Positions 51,022-59,292 of a stretch of 64,000 nucleotides of DNA are shown here, one piece after another. The position numbers were made by a program, and so were the translations under genes. The stretch lies in the NCBI GenBank assembly GCA_963776675.1, contig CAVZNR010000052.1:62001-126000 (forward strand), given 5' to 3'. This DNA comes from Hyphomicrobium_A sp963776675 (GTDB lineage: Bacteria; Pseudomonadota; Alphaproteobacteria; Rhizobiales; Hyphomicrobiaceae). The notes under the pieces were generated by a model. The model was not told the DNA's origin, made no database searches, and saw only the letters and a program-made list of their open reading frames with translations. How positions within the stretch are numbered: position 1 is the first letter of the stretch; every line of letters begins with the position of its first letter.

Positions 51022-51849
51022 ATGAGGCGAAGCGCTCGCGTGCGTAAAAGCGCGTTGGCCACGGTGATCGGAGCAGCGGCTGCGCTCGCGCCGGCGCTCT
51101 ATTGCGGCTCGACAGCCCGCGCCCAGGACGGCCCAGCGCAAGGACACGCAATTGACGAGATGGTCCCTGCACCGATGCAGGGCGCGGCCGCCATGGCCGA
51201 TGAAAGCGGCACGCCGCCGCGCGGTCAGAAGCTACGCGCCATCGTTGTGCGCGCTCTGGATGATTCCGTTGAGACCTGGGAACGCATCATGGGTTCGCGC
51301 GCGCATGAGGTCGCCGAGGTCAGCCTGCGCTTCGTGCCGCGGCTCGACCCGGCCAATTGCTACGGGCTTTATGCCGGCAAAGGTCCCGCCTACTGCAGCG
51401 GCAATCAGACCGTGTTCGTCGGCACGCGCGCGGCCAACCGTCTGATGATGCGCTTCGGCACGCGCGGCGAGGCCGGGATCACGTTCCTGATCGGCCACGA
51501 GATGGGGCACCACATCCAGAACCTTTTTGGCCGCTTCCATCTGCTCAACAACGTCATCGCGCGCGCGCCGGGTGCCCGCGGCTATCTCGTGCGCCGCTTC
51601 GAGCTGGAGGCGGACTGCTACGCAGGCGTGTGGATCCAGGCCAGCACCCAATGGGCGAGATCCAACCGCTTCCGGTCGGATCTGATCGAGGTGGTCTCGT
51701 CCATCGGCGATGACAAGATCCTGGCCGAGGAGGGCAGGGCCAGCGTGCAGGGTCTGCACGGAACCTCGGCGGAGCGCACCCGCTGGTTCGTGCGGGGCAC
51801 GAACAGCGGGGGCGATTGGCGCGTCTGCAATCTCTTCAGCGCCGATTAG
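51022..51849 (+). CDS. Secreted YpfJ-like zinc metallopeptidase (paralog)
   Basis: Like its neighbour, this 275-residue protein has the zinc helix ITFLIGHEMGHHIQ, the distal RRFELEADCYAGVWI and the C-terminal GTSAERTRWFVRG that parallels GSSAQRVRWFKAG. In place of a transmembrane anchor it has a basic start and a cleavable signal peptide (ALATVIGAAAALAPALYCGSTARAQ), so it should be released into the periplasm. Four cysteines in the mature part (NCYGLYAGKGPAYCSG, ADCY, VCNLF) could form disulfides. The pair looks like a tandem duplication followed by divergence. Confidence 0.85.
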   Translation: MRRSARVRKSALATVIGAAAALAPALYCGSTARAQDGPAQGHAIDEMVPAPMQGAAAMADESGTPPRGQKLRAIVVRALDDSVETWERIMGSRAHEVAEVSLRFVPRLDPANCYGLYAGKGPAYCSGNQTVFVGTRAANRLMMRFGTRGEAGITFLIGHEMGHHIQNLFGRFHLLNNVIARAPGARGYLVRRFELEADCYAGVWIQASTQWARSNRFRSDLIEVVSSIGDDKILAEEGRASVQGLHGTSAERTRWFVRGTNSGGDWRVCNLFSAD

Positions 51850-51874
51850 TCCAACACCGGGATCGGCAGGCCGA

Positions 51875-52723
51875 TCAGAGGGCGTTGCCGCGATAGGTGC
51901 TGACCTCGCAGGGCAGGCCTCTGGACTGCATGAGCTTGCACAGGTCCTTGGCTTCCGCGGTCGACGCCACGGGCCCCGCGACCAGTCCGTACGTGCGGTT
52001 GCTGGCCTTGCCGTTGACGACGTAGCGCGGATGCAGATTGCGCACGGCGTCGGCATGGCGGTCGGTGAGGATGCTCCAGTTCAGCCGCAGCGTGTCAATG
52101 GTGGGGCCTTGCGCCAGGATGACGCCGACGGGCTGCGGCTTGGCCGGGGCGATCTTCGTGGGACGCTTGATGCTGCCGGTCTCGATGGCGTCGGTCGCGT
52201 TGTTGGAGTTGATGACCTTGGCGCTCTTCTGCGCGCCCGCCCGCACGTTCTCGGCACTGGGACCGACAGGCGGGGCGAAGCTCGACGGCGGTGCGGTCGC
52301 CTTCTTCTTAGGCGTCGGTGGAATGGTGGCTGCCGGCGATGCGGCGCCCGACTGTGCGTGCTCCGGCGCTTTGGGCGTGTTGAGGGCGCCGGTCTCGAGC
52401 GCCGCCACCTTGTCCATGATCACCTGGTCGCGGACGGAGGCCTCCTGGACGGCGGTTTTGAGATTGGCGACGTCCATCTTCACCTCGCCCACGGTGCGCC
52501 GCAGCGGGTCGAGGTCGGCCAGTCCGCGCTCCATGTCGCGTCGGGTCTGCGCGATCTTCTGATCGATTTCGGTGGCGCTCTGGGCCGAGCTCGCAAACAT
52601 GTGCGGCTTGAGGCCCAAAAGTGCGAGATAGGCCAAGGCGAAGCTCGCGATCGCCATCCAGATCATCACGTAAGGCGTCAGGATTCGGCGACGAGAAGGT
52701 CCAGTGGTGGGGAGTACAGACAT
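51875..52723 (-). CDS. Membrane-anchored SPOR-like protein
   Basis: The 282-residue protein has a cytoplasmic N-terminus, one membrane helix (YVMIWMAIASFALAYLALLGL) and a coiled-coil-like region (EIDQKIAQTRRDMERGLADLDPLRRTVGEVKMDVANLKTAVQE, partial). A long Ala/Pro/Lys-rich linker leads to a C-terminal SPOR-like module (NRTYGLVAGPVASTAEAKDLCKLMQSRGLPCE). SPOR domains bind glycan strands stripped of stem peptides at division septa. ATG 52723 (MSVLPTTGPSRRR) is preferred over the longer frame. It is a single gene convergent with the metallopeptidase pair. Septal localisation is inference. Confidence 0.78.
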   Translation of the reverse strand: MSVLPTTGPSRRRILTPYVMIWMAIASFALAYLALLGLKPHMFASSAQSATEIDQKIAQTRRDMERGLADLDPLRRTVGEVKMDVANLKTAVQEASVRDQVIMDKVAALETGALNTPKAPEHAQSGAASPAATIPPTPKKKATAPPSSFAPPVGPSAENVRAGAQKSAKVINSNNATDAIETGSIKRPTKIAPAKPQPVGVILAQGPTIDTLRLNWSILTDRHADAVRNLHPRYVVNGKASNRTYGLVAGPVASTAEAKDLCKLMQSRGLPCEVSTYRGNAL

Positions 52724-53107
52724 ATCTTCAGCTTCCGCGGTTGGGTGTATGAACTCTGGTTGGATGAGAGCCCGATTCGCTTGGTCGAACCAAACGCGCA
52801 CAATGCCGAACCATGCAGGACTGGCGGTGAATTCGAGGCGGATGGTCGGTGAGTTCCTGTCTTGGGGTCAACGCAGGCGGCGTGAAACAGGTACAGGATC
52901 TGTGGACGGTGAATCGGGGTGCACCGAACATCACGATTCGGGCGAATCTGAGCGCTGCTGTGCTCAATGCGCCACAACGATTTCCATCGGGAGTGTCAGC
53001 AGTTTACATGCAACTTGTTGTGCTCTGTTCCCAAGCGCGGACGAACGCTATGAAACTCTCAAAATCATCGCCCGGACCCAACCAATGTCGCTACTCCTAG
53101 AGGCCCG
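52724..53107. other. Intergenic region without recognisable genes
   Basis: This 384-base gap lies between the divergent SPOR-like gene and glmU. It is visibly less GC-rich than its surroundings. Short frames exist on both strands, but none has a ribosome-binding site with a believable product. It should contain the glmU promoter and that of the SPOR-like gene. I see no clear terminator or operator. Confidence 0.5.
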
Positions 53108-54463
53108 ATGACCCGTCGTCCTTTGCTCATCGTCGTTCTCGCCGCCGGTCAGGGCACGCGCATGCAATCGGCGATGCCGAAGGTGCTGCACAAGATCGGT
53201 GGGCGCTCGATGCTCGCGCATGTGCTGTCCGTCGCCCGCGAGCTCGGTGCCCAATCGGTCGCCGTGGTGGTCGGCCCCGACATGGAGGCGGTGCGCGCGG
53301 AGACGCTGGAGCTGATGCCCGACGCGCACGTGTGTGTGCAGCCCGAGCGCAAGGGCACCGCCGACGCCGTGCTCGCCGCGCGCGAGGCGCTGGCGCAGCA
53401 CAAAGGCGACGTTCTCGTGCTCTATGCCGATACGCCGCTGCTCACCGCGCCGACGCTCAAACGCGTGCTGGACTGTCTCGACGACGGTGCCGGCGTTGCC
53501 GTTCTCGGCTTCGAGGCCCGCAATCCGTCCGGATATGGGCGCTTGCTCCTCGATGGCCCCTGGCTCAAGGGCATTCGCGAGGAGAAGGATGCGAGCGCCG
53601 AGGAGCAGCAGCTCACTTTGTGCAACTCCGGCGTCATGGCATTCCGCGTTGATGATCTTGCCGGCGTTCTCAAGCGCATCGGAAACAGCAACGCCAAGGG
53701 CGAGTTCTATCTGACCGACGCGATCGACGTCGCCGGTCGCGACGGCGTGGGTGCCGCCGCCGTCATCTGCGCGGAGGACGAGGTTATGGGCGTCAATGCG
53801 CGCGAGCAGCTTGCCGCCGCCGAGGCCGTCTTTCAGCAGCGCGCCCGTCTTGCGGCCATGCGCGGCGGCGCCACGCTCATCGCGCCCGAGACCGTGTGGT
53901 TCTCCTGGGACACAAAGATCGGTCGCGACGTCGTCATCGAGCCGAACGTCTTTTTCGGCCCCGGCGTCCTGATCGAGGACGCCGCCGAGGTCAAGGCCAA
54001 CACCTACGTTGAGCGCTCGCGCATCGGTCCGGGCGCGCGCGTGGGACCGTTTGCGCGGCTGCGTCCCGGTGCCGACGTGGGAGCCGGTGCGCGCGTGGGC
54101 AACTTCGTCGAGCTCAAGAACGTGCGGCTGCGCGAAGGCGCCAAGGCCAACCACCTGTCCTACCTCGGCGACGGCGAGGTGGGCGCCGGGGCGAACATCG
54201 GTGCGGGAACGATCTTCTGCAACTATGACGGCTTCCTGAAGCACCGTACCGAAATCGGCGACAGGGCCTTCGTCGGCTCGAACTCGTCGCTGGTGGCGCC
54301 GGTGAAGATCGGGGAGGGCGCCTACATCGGCTCGGGCAGCGTCATCACCAAGAACGTCGCCGCCGACGCGCTGGCGCTGTCGCGCGCCGAGCAGGCCGAG
54401 CGCCCCGGCTGGGCGGCAAAATTTCGCACCATGATGAGCCGGCGCAAGGCCGAGAAAAAGTGA
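53108..54463 (+). CDS. glmU: Bifunctional UDP-GlcNAc pyrophosphorylase / GlcN-1-P acetyltransferase
   Basis: The 451-residue enzyme makes UDP-GlcNAc in two steps. The N-terminal uridyltransferase half has VLAAGQGTRMQSAMPKVLHKIGG and VLYADTPLLTAPTLK. The C-terminal half is a left-handed beta-helix of hexapeptide repeats (VVIEPNVFFGPGVLIEDAAEVK, ARVGPFARLRPGADVGAGARVG) with the active-site region NHLSYLGDGEVGAGANIGAGTIFCNYDG. It is followed 137 bases later by glmS in the same direction. This gene pair is standard in Hyphomicrobiales and feeds peptidoglycan and LPS synthesis. Confidence 0.97.
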   Translation: MTRRPLLIVVLAAGQGTRMQSAMPKVLHKIGGRSMLAHVLSVARELGAQSVAVVVGPDMEAVRAETLELMPDAHVCVQPERKGTADAVLAAREALAQHKGDVLVLYADTPLLTAPTLKRVLDCLDDGAGVAVLGFEARNPSGYGRLLLDGPWLKGIREEKDASAEEQQLTLCNSGVMAFRVDDLAGVLKRIGNSNAKGEFYLTDAIDVAGRDGVGAAAVICAEDEVMGVNAREQLAAAEAVFQQRARLAAMRGGATLIAPETVWFSWDTKIGRDVVIEPNVFFGPGVLIEDAAEVKANTYVERSRIGPGARVGPFARLRPGADVGAGARVGNFVELKNVRLREGAKANHLSYLGDGEVGAGANIGAGTIFCNYDGFLKHRTEIGDRAFVGSNSSLVAPVKIGEGAYIGSGSVITKNVAADALALSRAEQAERPGWAAKFRTMMSRRKAEKK

Positions 54464-54505
54464 CGCCGCCTACTTCGAAATGCCATATTGCAGCACCGCA
54501 ACCGC

Positions 54506-54525
54506 TGAAACACAGTGTGATTTGA
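54506..54525 (+). promoter_or_regulatory. Conserved 20-bp motif upstream of glmS (second copy at 13895-13914)
   Basis: TGAAACACAGTGTGATTTGA lies 76 bases upstream of the glmS start. TGAAACACAGCGCGATTCGA occurs at 13895-13914, near the efflux lipoprotein gene. The two differ only by three C/T transitions. The significance is unknown; it may be a regulator site or part of a dispersed element. Confidence 0.4.
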
Positions 54526-54600
54526 GGGGCATATTAATCAATCGATAGCATGATTGTGCGTTTCGAAAGCTTACGTCGAACCCCCAGGGTCTGAAAATCC

Positions 54601-56421
54601 ATGTGCGGCATCGTCGGAATTATCGGGCAAAAGGCTGTCGCAACCGACCTCGTGGATGCGCTGCGGCGGCTTGAATACCGCGGCTACGATTCAGCGGGTA
54701 TCGCCACGGTCGAGAACGGCCACCTGGAGCGGCGCCGCGCCGAAGGCAAGCTGCGCAACCTGGAAGGCCGGCTTCTGGACGAGCCGCTCACCGGCCACAC
54801 CGGCATCGGACACACGCGCTGGGCGACCCACGGCCGCCCGACGGAGCGCAACGCCCACCCGCACATGAATGCCCAGGTCTCGGTCGTGCACAACGGCATC
54901 ATCGAGAACTACCGTGAGCTGAGAGAGCAGCTGACGGCCAAGGGCCACGTGTTCGAGAGCGATACCGACACCGAGGTCATCGTTCACGTCATCACGGACG
55001 AGCTGGCCGGCGGCGCCTCACCGCAAGACGCCGTGCGCAACGCGCTGCAGCGCCTGCAGGGCGCCTTCGCACTCGCCATCATCTTCGCCGGTCACGACGA
55101 CCTCATGATCGCCGCCCGCCAGGGCAGCCCGCTCGCCATCGGTCACGGCACCGGCGCCATGTACCTGGGCTCGGACGCTATCGCGCTCGCGCCGTTCACG
55201 GACGCCATCACCTATCTCGACGAGGGCGACTGGGCGGTGCTGCGCCAGACCGGCGTAGAGATCTTCGACCGCCACGGCCAACGCGCGGAGCGCGCGCTGA
55301 TCAAGTCGGTTGCGAGCTCGCTGCTGGTCGACAAGGGAAACCACCGCCACTTCATGGCCAAGGAGATCCACGAGCAGCCGGAGGTGATCAGTCATACGCT
55401 CGCCAGCTACATCGACATGAGCGCGGGCGTCGTGCAGCTTCCCGACCTCGGGATCGACGTGACCAAGCTTACGCGCGTGACGCTGTCGGCCTGCGGCACC
55501 GCCTACTACGCGAGCCTCGTCGCCAAGTATTGGATCGAGCGCTATGCCCGGCTTCCTGTCGAGATCGACGTGGCCTCGGAGATGCGCTACCGCGAGCCGC
55601 CGCTGCCGGCGGACGGGCTGTCCGTTTTCGTGTCGCAGTCGGGCGAGACGGCCGATACGCTCGCCACCTTGCGCTACGCCAAGGCGCAAGGACAGCGCAT
55701 CGCCTCCGTGGTCAACGTGCGCACCTCCACGATCGCGCGCGAATCGAACGTCGTGCTGCCCACCCTTGCCGGCCCCGAGATCGGCGTCGCCTCCACCAAG
55801 GCTTTCACCTGCCAGCTCGCGGTGCTCGCGTGTCTTGCCATCGGGCTCGGGCGTGCGCGGGGAACGTTGAGCGCGGATGAGGAGCGGGCGCTGGTCAAGT
55901 CGCTGATCGAGGTGCCGCGCCACATCTCGACGATCCTGCGCAACGAGCAGCAGTACGAGGCGATCGCGCAGCCCCTGTCGAAGGCCCGCGACGTGCTCTA
56001 CCTGGGCCGCGGCACCAGCTATCCGCTGGCGCTGGAAGGCGCGCTCAAGCTCAAGGAAATTTCCTACATCCACGCCGAGGGCTATGCCGCCGGCGAGCTC
56101 AAACACGGCCCCATCGCGCTGATCGACGAGAACGTTCCCGTGATCGTGGTGGCGCCGCAGGACGAGCTGTTCGAGAAGACGCTGTCGAATCTGCAGGAGG
56201 TCGCGACTCGCGGCGGCCAGATCATCCTCATCTCGGACGCGGACGCCGACAAGATCGGCTGCAAGGTCGCAGCCCACATCGAGATGCCCGCCGCGGCTCC
56301 CTTCGTGGACCCGCTCATCTACGCCATTCCCGTGCAATTGCTGGCCTATCACACGGCCGTGCTCATGGGCACCGACGTGGATCAGCCCCGCAATCTCGCC
56401 AAATCCGTGACGGTCGAGTAG
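54601..56421 (+). CDS. glmS: Glutamine-fructose-6-phosphate aminotransferase
   Basis: The 606-residue enzyme forms glucosamine-6-phosphate from fructose-6-phosphate and glutamine. Cys2 directly follows Met1 (MCGIVGIIG) and is the N-terminal nucleophile of the glutaminase domain. GHTRWATHGRPTERNAHPH and VHNGIIENYRELR complete that domain. Two SIS sugar-isomerase domains follow (TLSACGTAYYASLVAKYWIE, SQSGETADTLATLRYAK, IASTKAF-type, YLGRGTSYPLALEGALKLKE). It ends in the conserved QPRNLAKSVTVE. There is no ribozyme-type riboswitch upstream. It is paired with glmU. Confidence 0.97.
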   Translation: MCGIVGIIGQKAVATDLVDALRRLEYRGYDSAGIATVENGHLERRRAEGKLRNLEGRLLDEPLTGHTGIGHTRWATHGRPTERNAHPHMNAQVSVVHNGIIENYRELREQLTAKGHVFESDTDTEVIVHVITDELAGGASPQDAVRNALQRLQGAFALAIIFAGHDDLMIAARQGSPLAIGHGTGAMYLGSDAIALAPFTDAITYLDEGDWAVLRQTGVEIFDRHGQRAERALIKSVASSLLVDKGNHRHFMAKEIHEQPEVISHTLASYIDMSAGVVQLPDLGIDVTKLTRVTLSACGTAYYASLVAKYWIERYARLPVEIDVASEMRYREPPLPADGLSVFVSQSGETADTLATLRYAKAQGQRIASVVNVRTSTIARESNVVLPTLAGPEIGVASTKAFTCQLAVLACLAIGLGRARGTLSADEERALVKSLIEVPRHISTILRNEQQYEAIAQPLSKARDVLYLGRGTSYPLALEGALKLKEISYIHAEGYAAGELKHGPIALIDENVPVIVVAPQDELFEKTLSNLQEVATRGGQIILISDADADKIGCKVAAHIEMPAAAPFVDPLIYAIPVQLLAYHTAVLMGTDVDQPRNLAKSVTVE

Positions 56422-56535
56422 GGGAAAACGCCGCCTTCCCGTGGCCGCGGATTTGCCTCGATGTCTTGATTGAAATAGCGTCTCGCTTCAAACGGTTGCG
56501 GCCCGCCGGATGACGGGCGCTGTCTGGTGGGGTTA

Positions 56536-57809
56536 ATGGGGCATCTACTACGGACATTGGTTGCAGGGGCCGTGCTCGCCGCGAGCGCTGCGCCGCTGCT
56601 TGCCTTCGAGGCCCCCACACAGTCGACGGGGCCCGCACCGGCCAAGGGCCCGCACCGGCGAAGGGCCCCGCACCGTCGAAAAAGGCGCCTGCCGCCAGCG
56701 CGCCGGCCAAACCCCAAACTGCTCAGAAGGACGATAAGGCGAGCGAAACGGTGCAGCGCATGCTCGACACCGGCGTCAGCGCCTACAACTCCGGCAAGGT
56801 CGACCAGGCGATCCGCGCCTTCGATACGGCGATCCGCAATGGCGGGCTGTCCAACCAGCAGATGGCCAGCGCGCTCTATTACCGTGGCATGGCCTATCGC
56901 AAGAAGGGCAAGCCGGCGCTGGCCATCCCCGACCTGACGAGCGCCGTTTGGCTCAACGACGGGCTGACGTTCGCCCAGCGTCAGGACGCCATGAACGCCC
57001 GCGCGGCGGCCTACAACGATGCCGGCGTCAGTGACGTGCCGGCGGCCAACCCGGTTGGCGGAAATACGCTGGGCGGCACCGGGTGGCAGACGGCCATGAC
57101 CGACAGCCCGGCAACCGCGAGCGCGCCGGCGCCCGTGTCCTCGCCCCCGCCGCCGCAGGCGTCCGCGCCGGTGAGCGCTCCGCAGACGGCGGCCTACGTG
57201 CCGGCACGCCCGCCGCCGCCGCCGCCGCCGGAGACATCGTCGGGCTCGAGCGGAGGCGGATTCTTCAGCAGCATCACCAACATGTTCGGCGGCGGCTCGT
57301 CGTCCTCCGCCCCGCCCAAGAGCGAGGTGACGACGTCGTCGATCGTCCCGCCGCCACCCGCGCCCGCGGTGAGCGCGTGGAGCCAGTCGACCCAGGTCGC
57401 CGCAGCACCTGCGCCAGCCCAGCCGGCTCCGCCGCCGGCCGCCGCGCCGCCGCCACCTCCTGTGCAGCAGGCCGCGCCAGCTCGCGTCGCCCCGCAAACG
57501 CAGGTAGCCGCGGTGGCGCCACCGATCATCAACAAACCGGCACCATCGACAGTGCCGTCGGGCAAATATCACGTGCAGATCGCCGCCGTGCGCTCGCGCA
57601 GCGAGGCCGATGCGCTGTCCGTGCGTCTGATCTCGCAATACGGCAGCGAGTTCGGACCGCGCCGGCCTGCGATCAAGGAGACGGTCATCGGCAGCATGGG
57701 TACGTTCTATCGCGTGAGCGTGGGCCCCTTTGCCAGCGAGAAGGAGACCGCGCGGCTTTGCGGGTCGCTGCGCTCCAACGGGTTCGACTGCCTCGTCATT
57801 ACGCAGTAG
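56536..57809 (+). pseudogene. TPR plus SPOR-domain exported protein, single frameshift in a poly-C run
   Basis: ATG 56536 starts a signal peptide (LLRTLVAGAVLAASAAPLLAF) and a low-complexity PAPAKGP repeat. At about 56651 the first GGGCCC has one C fewer than its sister repeat GGGCCCC and the frame changes. Restoring one C gives APAKGPAPAKGPAPSKKAP and joins the second frame. That frame holds a TPR-like region (TVQRMLDTGVSAYNSGKVDQ, LYYRGMAYRKKGKPALAIPD), a long Pro/Ala/Ser linker and a C-terminal SPOR domain (KYHVQIAAVRSRSEADALSV...VSVGPFASEKETARLCGSLR). It is likely a periplasmic, septal-glycan-binding protein. A slipped homopolymer or a sequencing error are both likely, and phase variation is possible. 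Confidence 0.82.
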
Positions 57810-57952
57810 CGTTCCGCGTCTCCGACGGCCCGGCTCGGCTTCGGGCACATCCCCACCCTTTAGCTCGACCGCGATCCGTGGGATGATTGCTCCCCATCCG
57901 CCGCCGCCGGCACCGGCTTTGTCCCCGCACCGATCCGACGTGGACCGCTAAC

Positions 57953-58783
57953 ATGAGCGCCTCCGATCCCAAGGACGCCCCGACCGGCAGCACGACCTCG
58001 CAACTGCGCTCAGGCCTGCAGCGCCTGATCCGGCAGGACCAGCCGCCCGCCTGGCACCTCGGCGCGCGGCTGCGCAACTACTTCCTGACCGGCCTCGTCA
58101 TCGTCGGCCCCGTCACCATCACGCTGTATTTCGCCTGGTGGTTCATCAACGTCACGGACGCCTGGATCAAGCCGTTCGTGCCCAAGGCCTATCTGCCCGA
58201 TACCTATCTGCCGTTCGCGGTGCCGGGCTTCGGGCTGATCGTCGGCATCGTGGCGCTGACGCTGATCGGCGCGCTCGCCGCCAACCTGCTCGGGCGCACG
58301 CTCATCTCCTTCGGCGAGCAGATGGTCGGCGGCATGCCGATCGTGCGCAACGTCTATGGCGCGCTGAAACAGATCTTCGAGTCCGTCATCACCGCCACCG
58401 GCCCCGGCCAGGCTTTTCAGAAGGTCGCGCTCATCGAGTTCCCGTCGAAGGGCCTGTGGTCGATCGTGTTCGTCACCGGCGAGACGACGGGCGAGGTGGG
58501 CGCGGTGGCGCCCGGCGGCGAGAGCGATCTGCTGACCGTGTTCATGCCCACCGGCATCGTGCCGCCGACGGGCTTCGTGTGCTTCCTGCCGCGACGCAAC
58601 GTGGTCATGCTCGACATGACGATCGAGGATGCCGCCAAGGTGATCATCTCGGCGGGCATGGTGACGCCGGAGAGCCAGGCCAAGCTGCGCGAGATGGCCG
58701 AGCAGGCCAAGCGCAAGAGCCGGGCGAAGGAGCCGCCGAAAGAGAAGACGCCGCGCCCGCCCAAGATCACGGCCCCGAGCTGA
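57953..58783 (+). CDS. DUF502 inner-membrane protein
   Basis: The 276-residue protein has two to three membrane helices (NYFLTGLVIVGPVTITLYFAWW, FGLIVGIVALTLIGALAANLLG). The DUF502 core follows: MPIVRNVYGALKQIFESVITATG, VALIEFPSKGLWSIVFVTGET, VFMPTGIVPPTGFVCFLPRRNVVMLDMTIEDAAKVIISAG. The C-terminus is a basic Lys/Pro tail. ATG 57953 gives the usual N-terminus. The family has no proven function but is conserved in bacteria and plants. In Hyphomicrobiales it is commonly located beside recG, as here. Confidence 0.9.
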   Translation: MSASDPKDAPTGSTTSQLRSGLQRLIRQDQPPAWHLGARLRNYFLTGLVIVGPVTITLYFAWWFINVTDAWIKPFVPKAYLPDTYLPFAVPGFGLIVGIVALTLIGALAANLLGRTLISFGEQMVGGMPIVRNVYGALKQIFESVITATGPGQAFQKVALIEFPSKGLWSIVFVTGETTGEVGAVAPGGESDLLTVFMPTGIVPPTGFVCFLPRRNVVMLDMTIEDAAKVIISAGMVTPESQAKLREMAEQAKRKSRAKEPPKEKTPRPPKITAPS

Positions 58784-58819
58784 CCCCCTTTCCCCCCAAG
58801 CGGGGAGAGGGGACGCATC

Positions 58820-58987
58820 ACGCCGCCCGGAACAGGCGCACGGCCTCGTCGCATTCGCACTCAATTCTGAAATGTTGAGCTCGCGGAGACTTGCGTGGGT
58901 CCCGGCCTTCGCCGGGATGACGTTTCTGGGGACTACGCCGATTGCCTATTCTCAACGTCATCCCGCTGTAGAGCGGGACCCACGCCA
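58820..58987. repeat. Tandem duplicate of the recG 3' end plus palindromic element, copy A
   Basis: This copy starts with the recG tail sequence (gaacaggcgcacggcctcgt, at 58830) and continues through TCAATTCTGAAATG and GGTCCCGGCCTTCGCCGGGATGACG to GTCATCCCGCTGTAGAGCGGGACC. It is repeated at 59089 with a 259-bp offset. The first about 35 bases match the true recG end at 59296-59330. Confidence 0.8.
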
Positions 58988-59088
58988 GTTTCAGCAATCG
59001 CCACGCATCAGAAAGCGGACGACAGCGCAGCGGGGATGATGGGTCCTCGGGACAAGCCGAGGATGACACTTGGGGTGGGCTCTCGCTT

Positions 59089-59250
59089 GAACAGGCGCAC
59101 GGCCTCGTCGCATTCGTAATCAATTCTGAAATGTCGTGCTTTCGGAGACTTGCGTGGGTCCCGGCCTTCGCCGGGATGACGGTTCTGGGGAGGACACCGA
59201 TTGCCCACCCTCAACGTCATCCCGCTGTAGAGCGGGACCCACGCTGGCTT
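59089..59250. repeat. Tandem duplicate of the recG 3' end plus palindromic element, copy B
   Basis: This is the second copy of the unit, highly similar to copy A over about 155 bases (gaacaggcgcacggcctcgt at 59089, then AATTCTGAAATGTCG and the same two hairpin blocks). It ends about 45 bases before the recG stop. Both copies read EC-DEAVRLF on the minus strand, as the RecG C-terminus does. Confidence 0.8.
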
Positions 59251-59292
59251 CAACAAGTACTAAGGCGTGGATTGCTTCGCCTCGCGCTCCGT

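Noticed and set aside
54464..54600. glmS ribozyme riboswitch
   Set aside because: Those occur in Gram-positive bacteria; the 137-base gap here is too short and shows no matching core.
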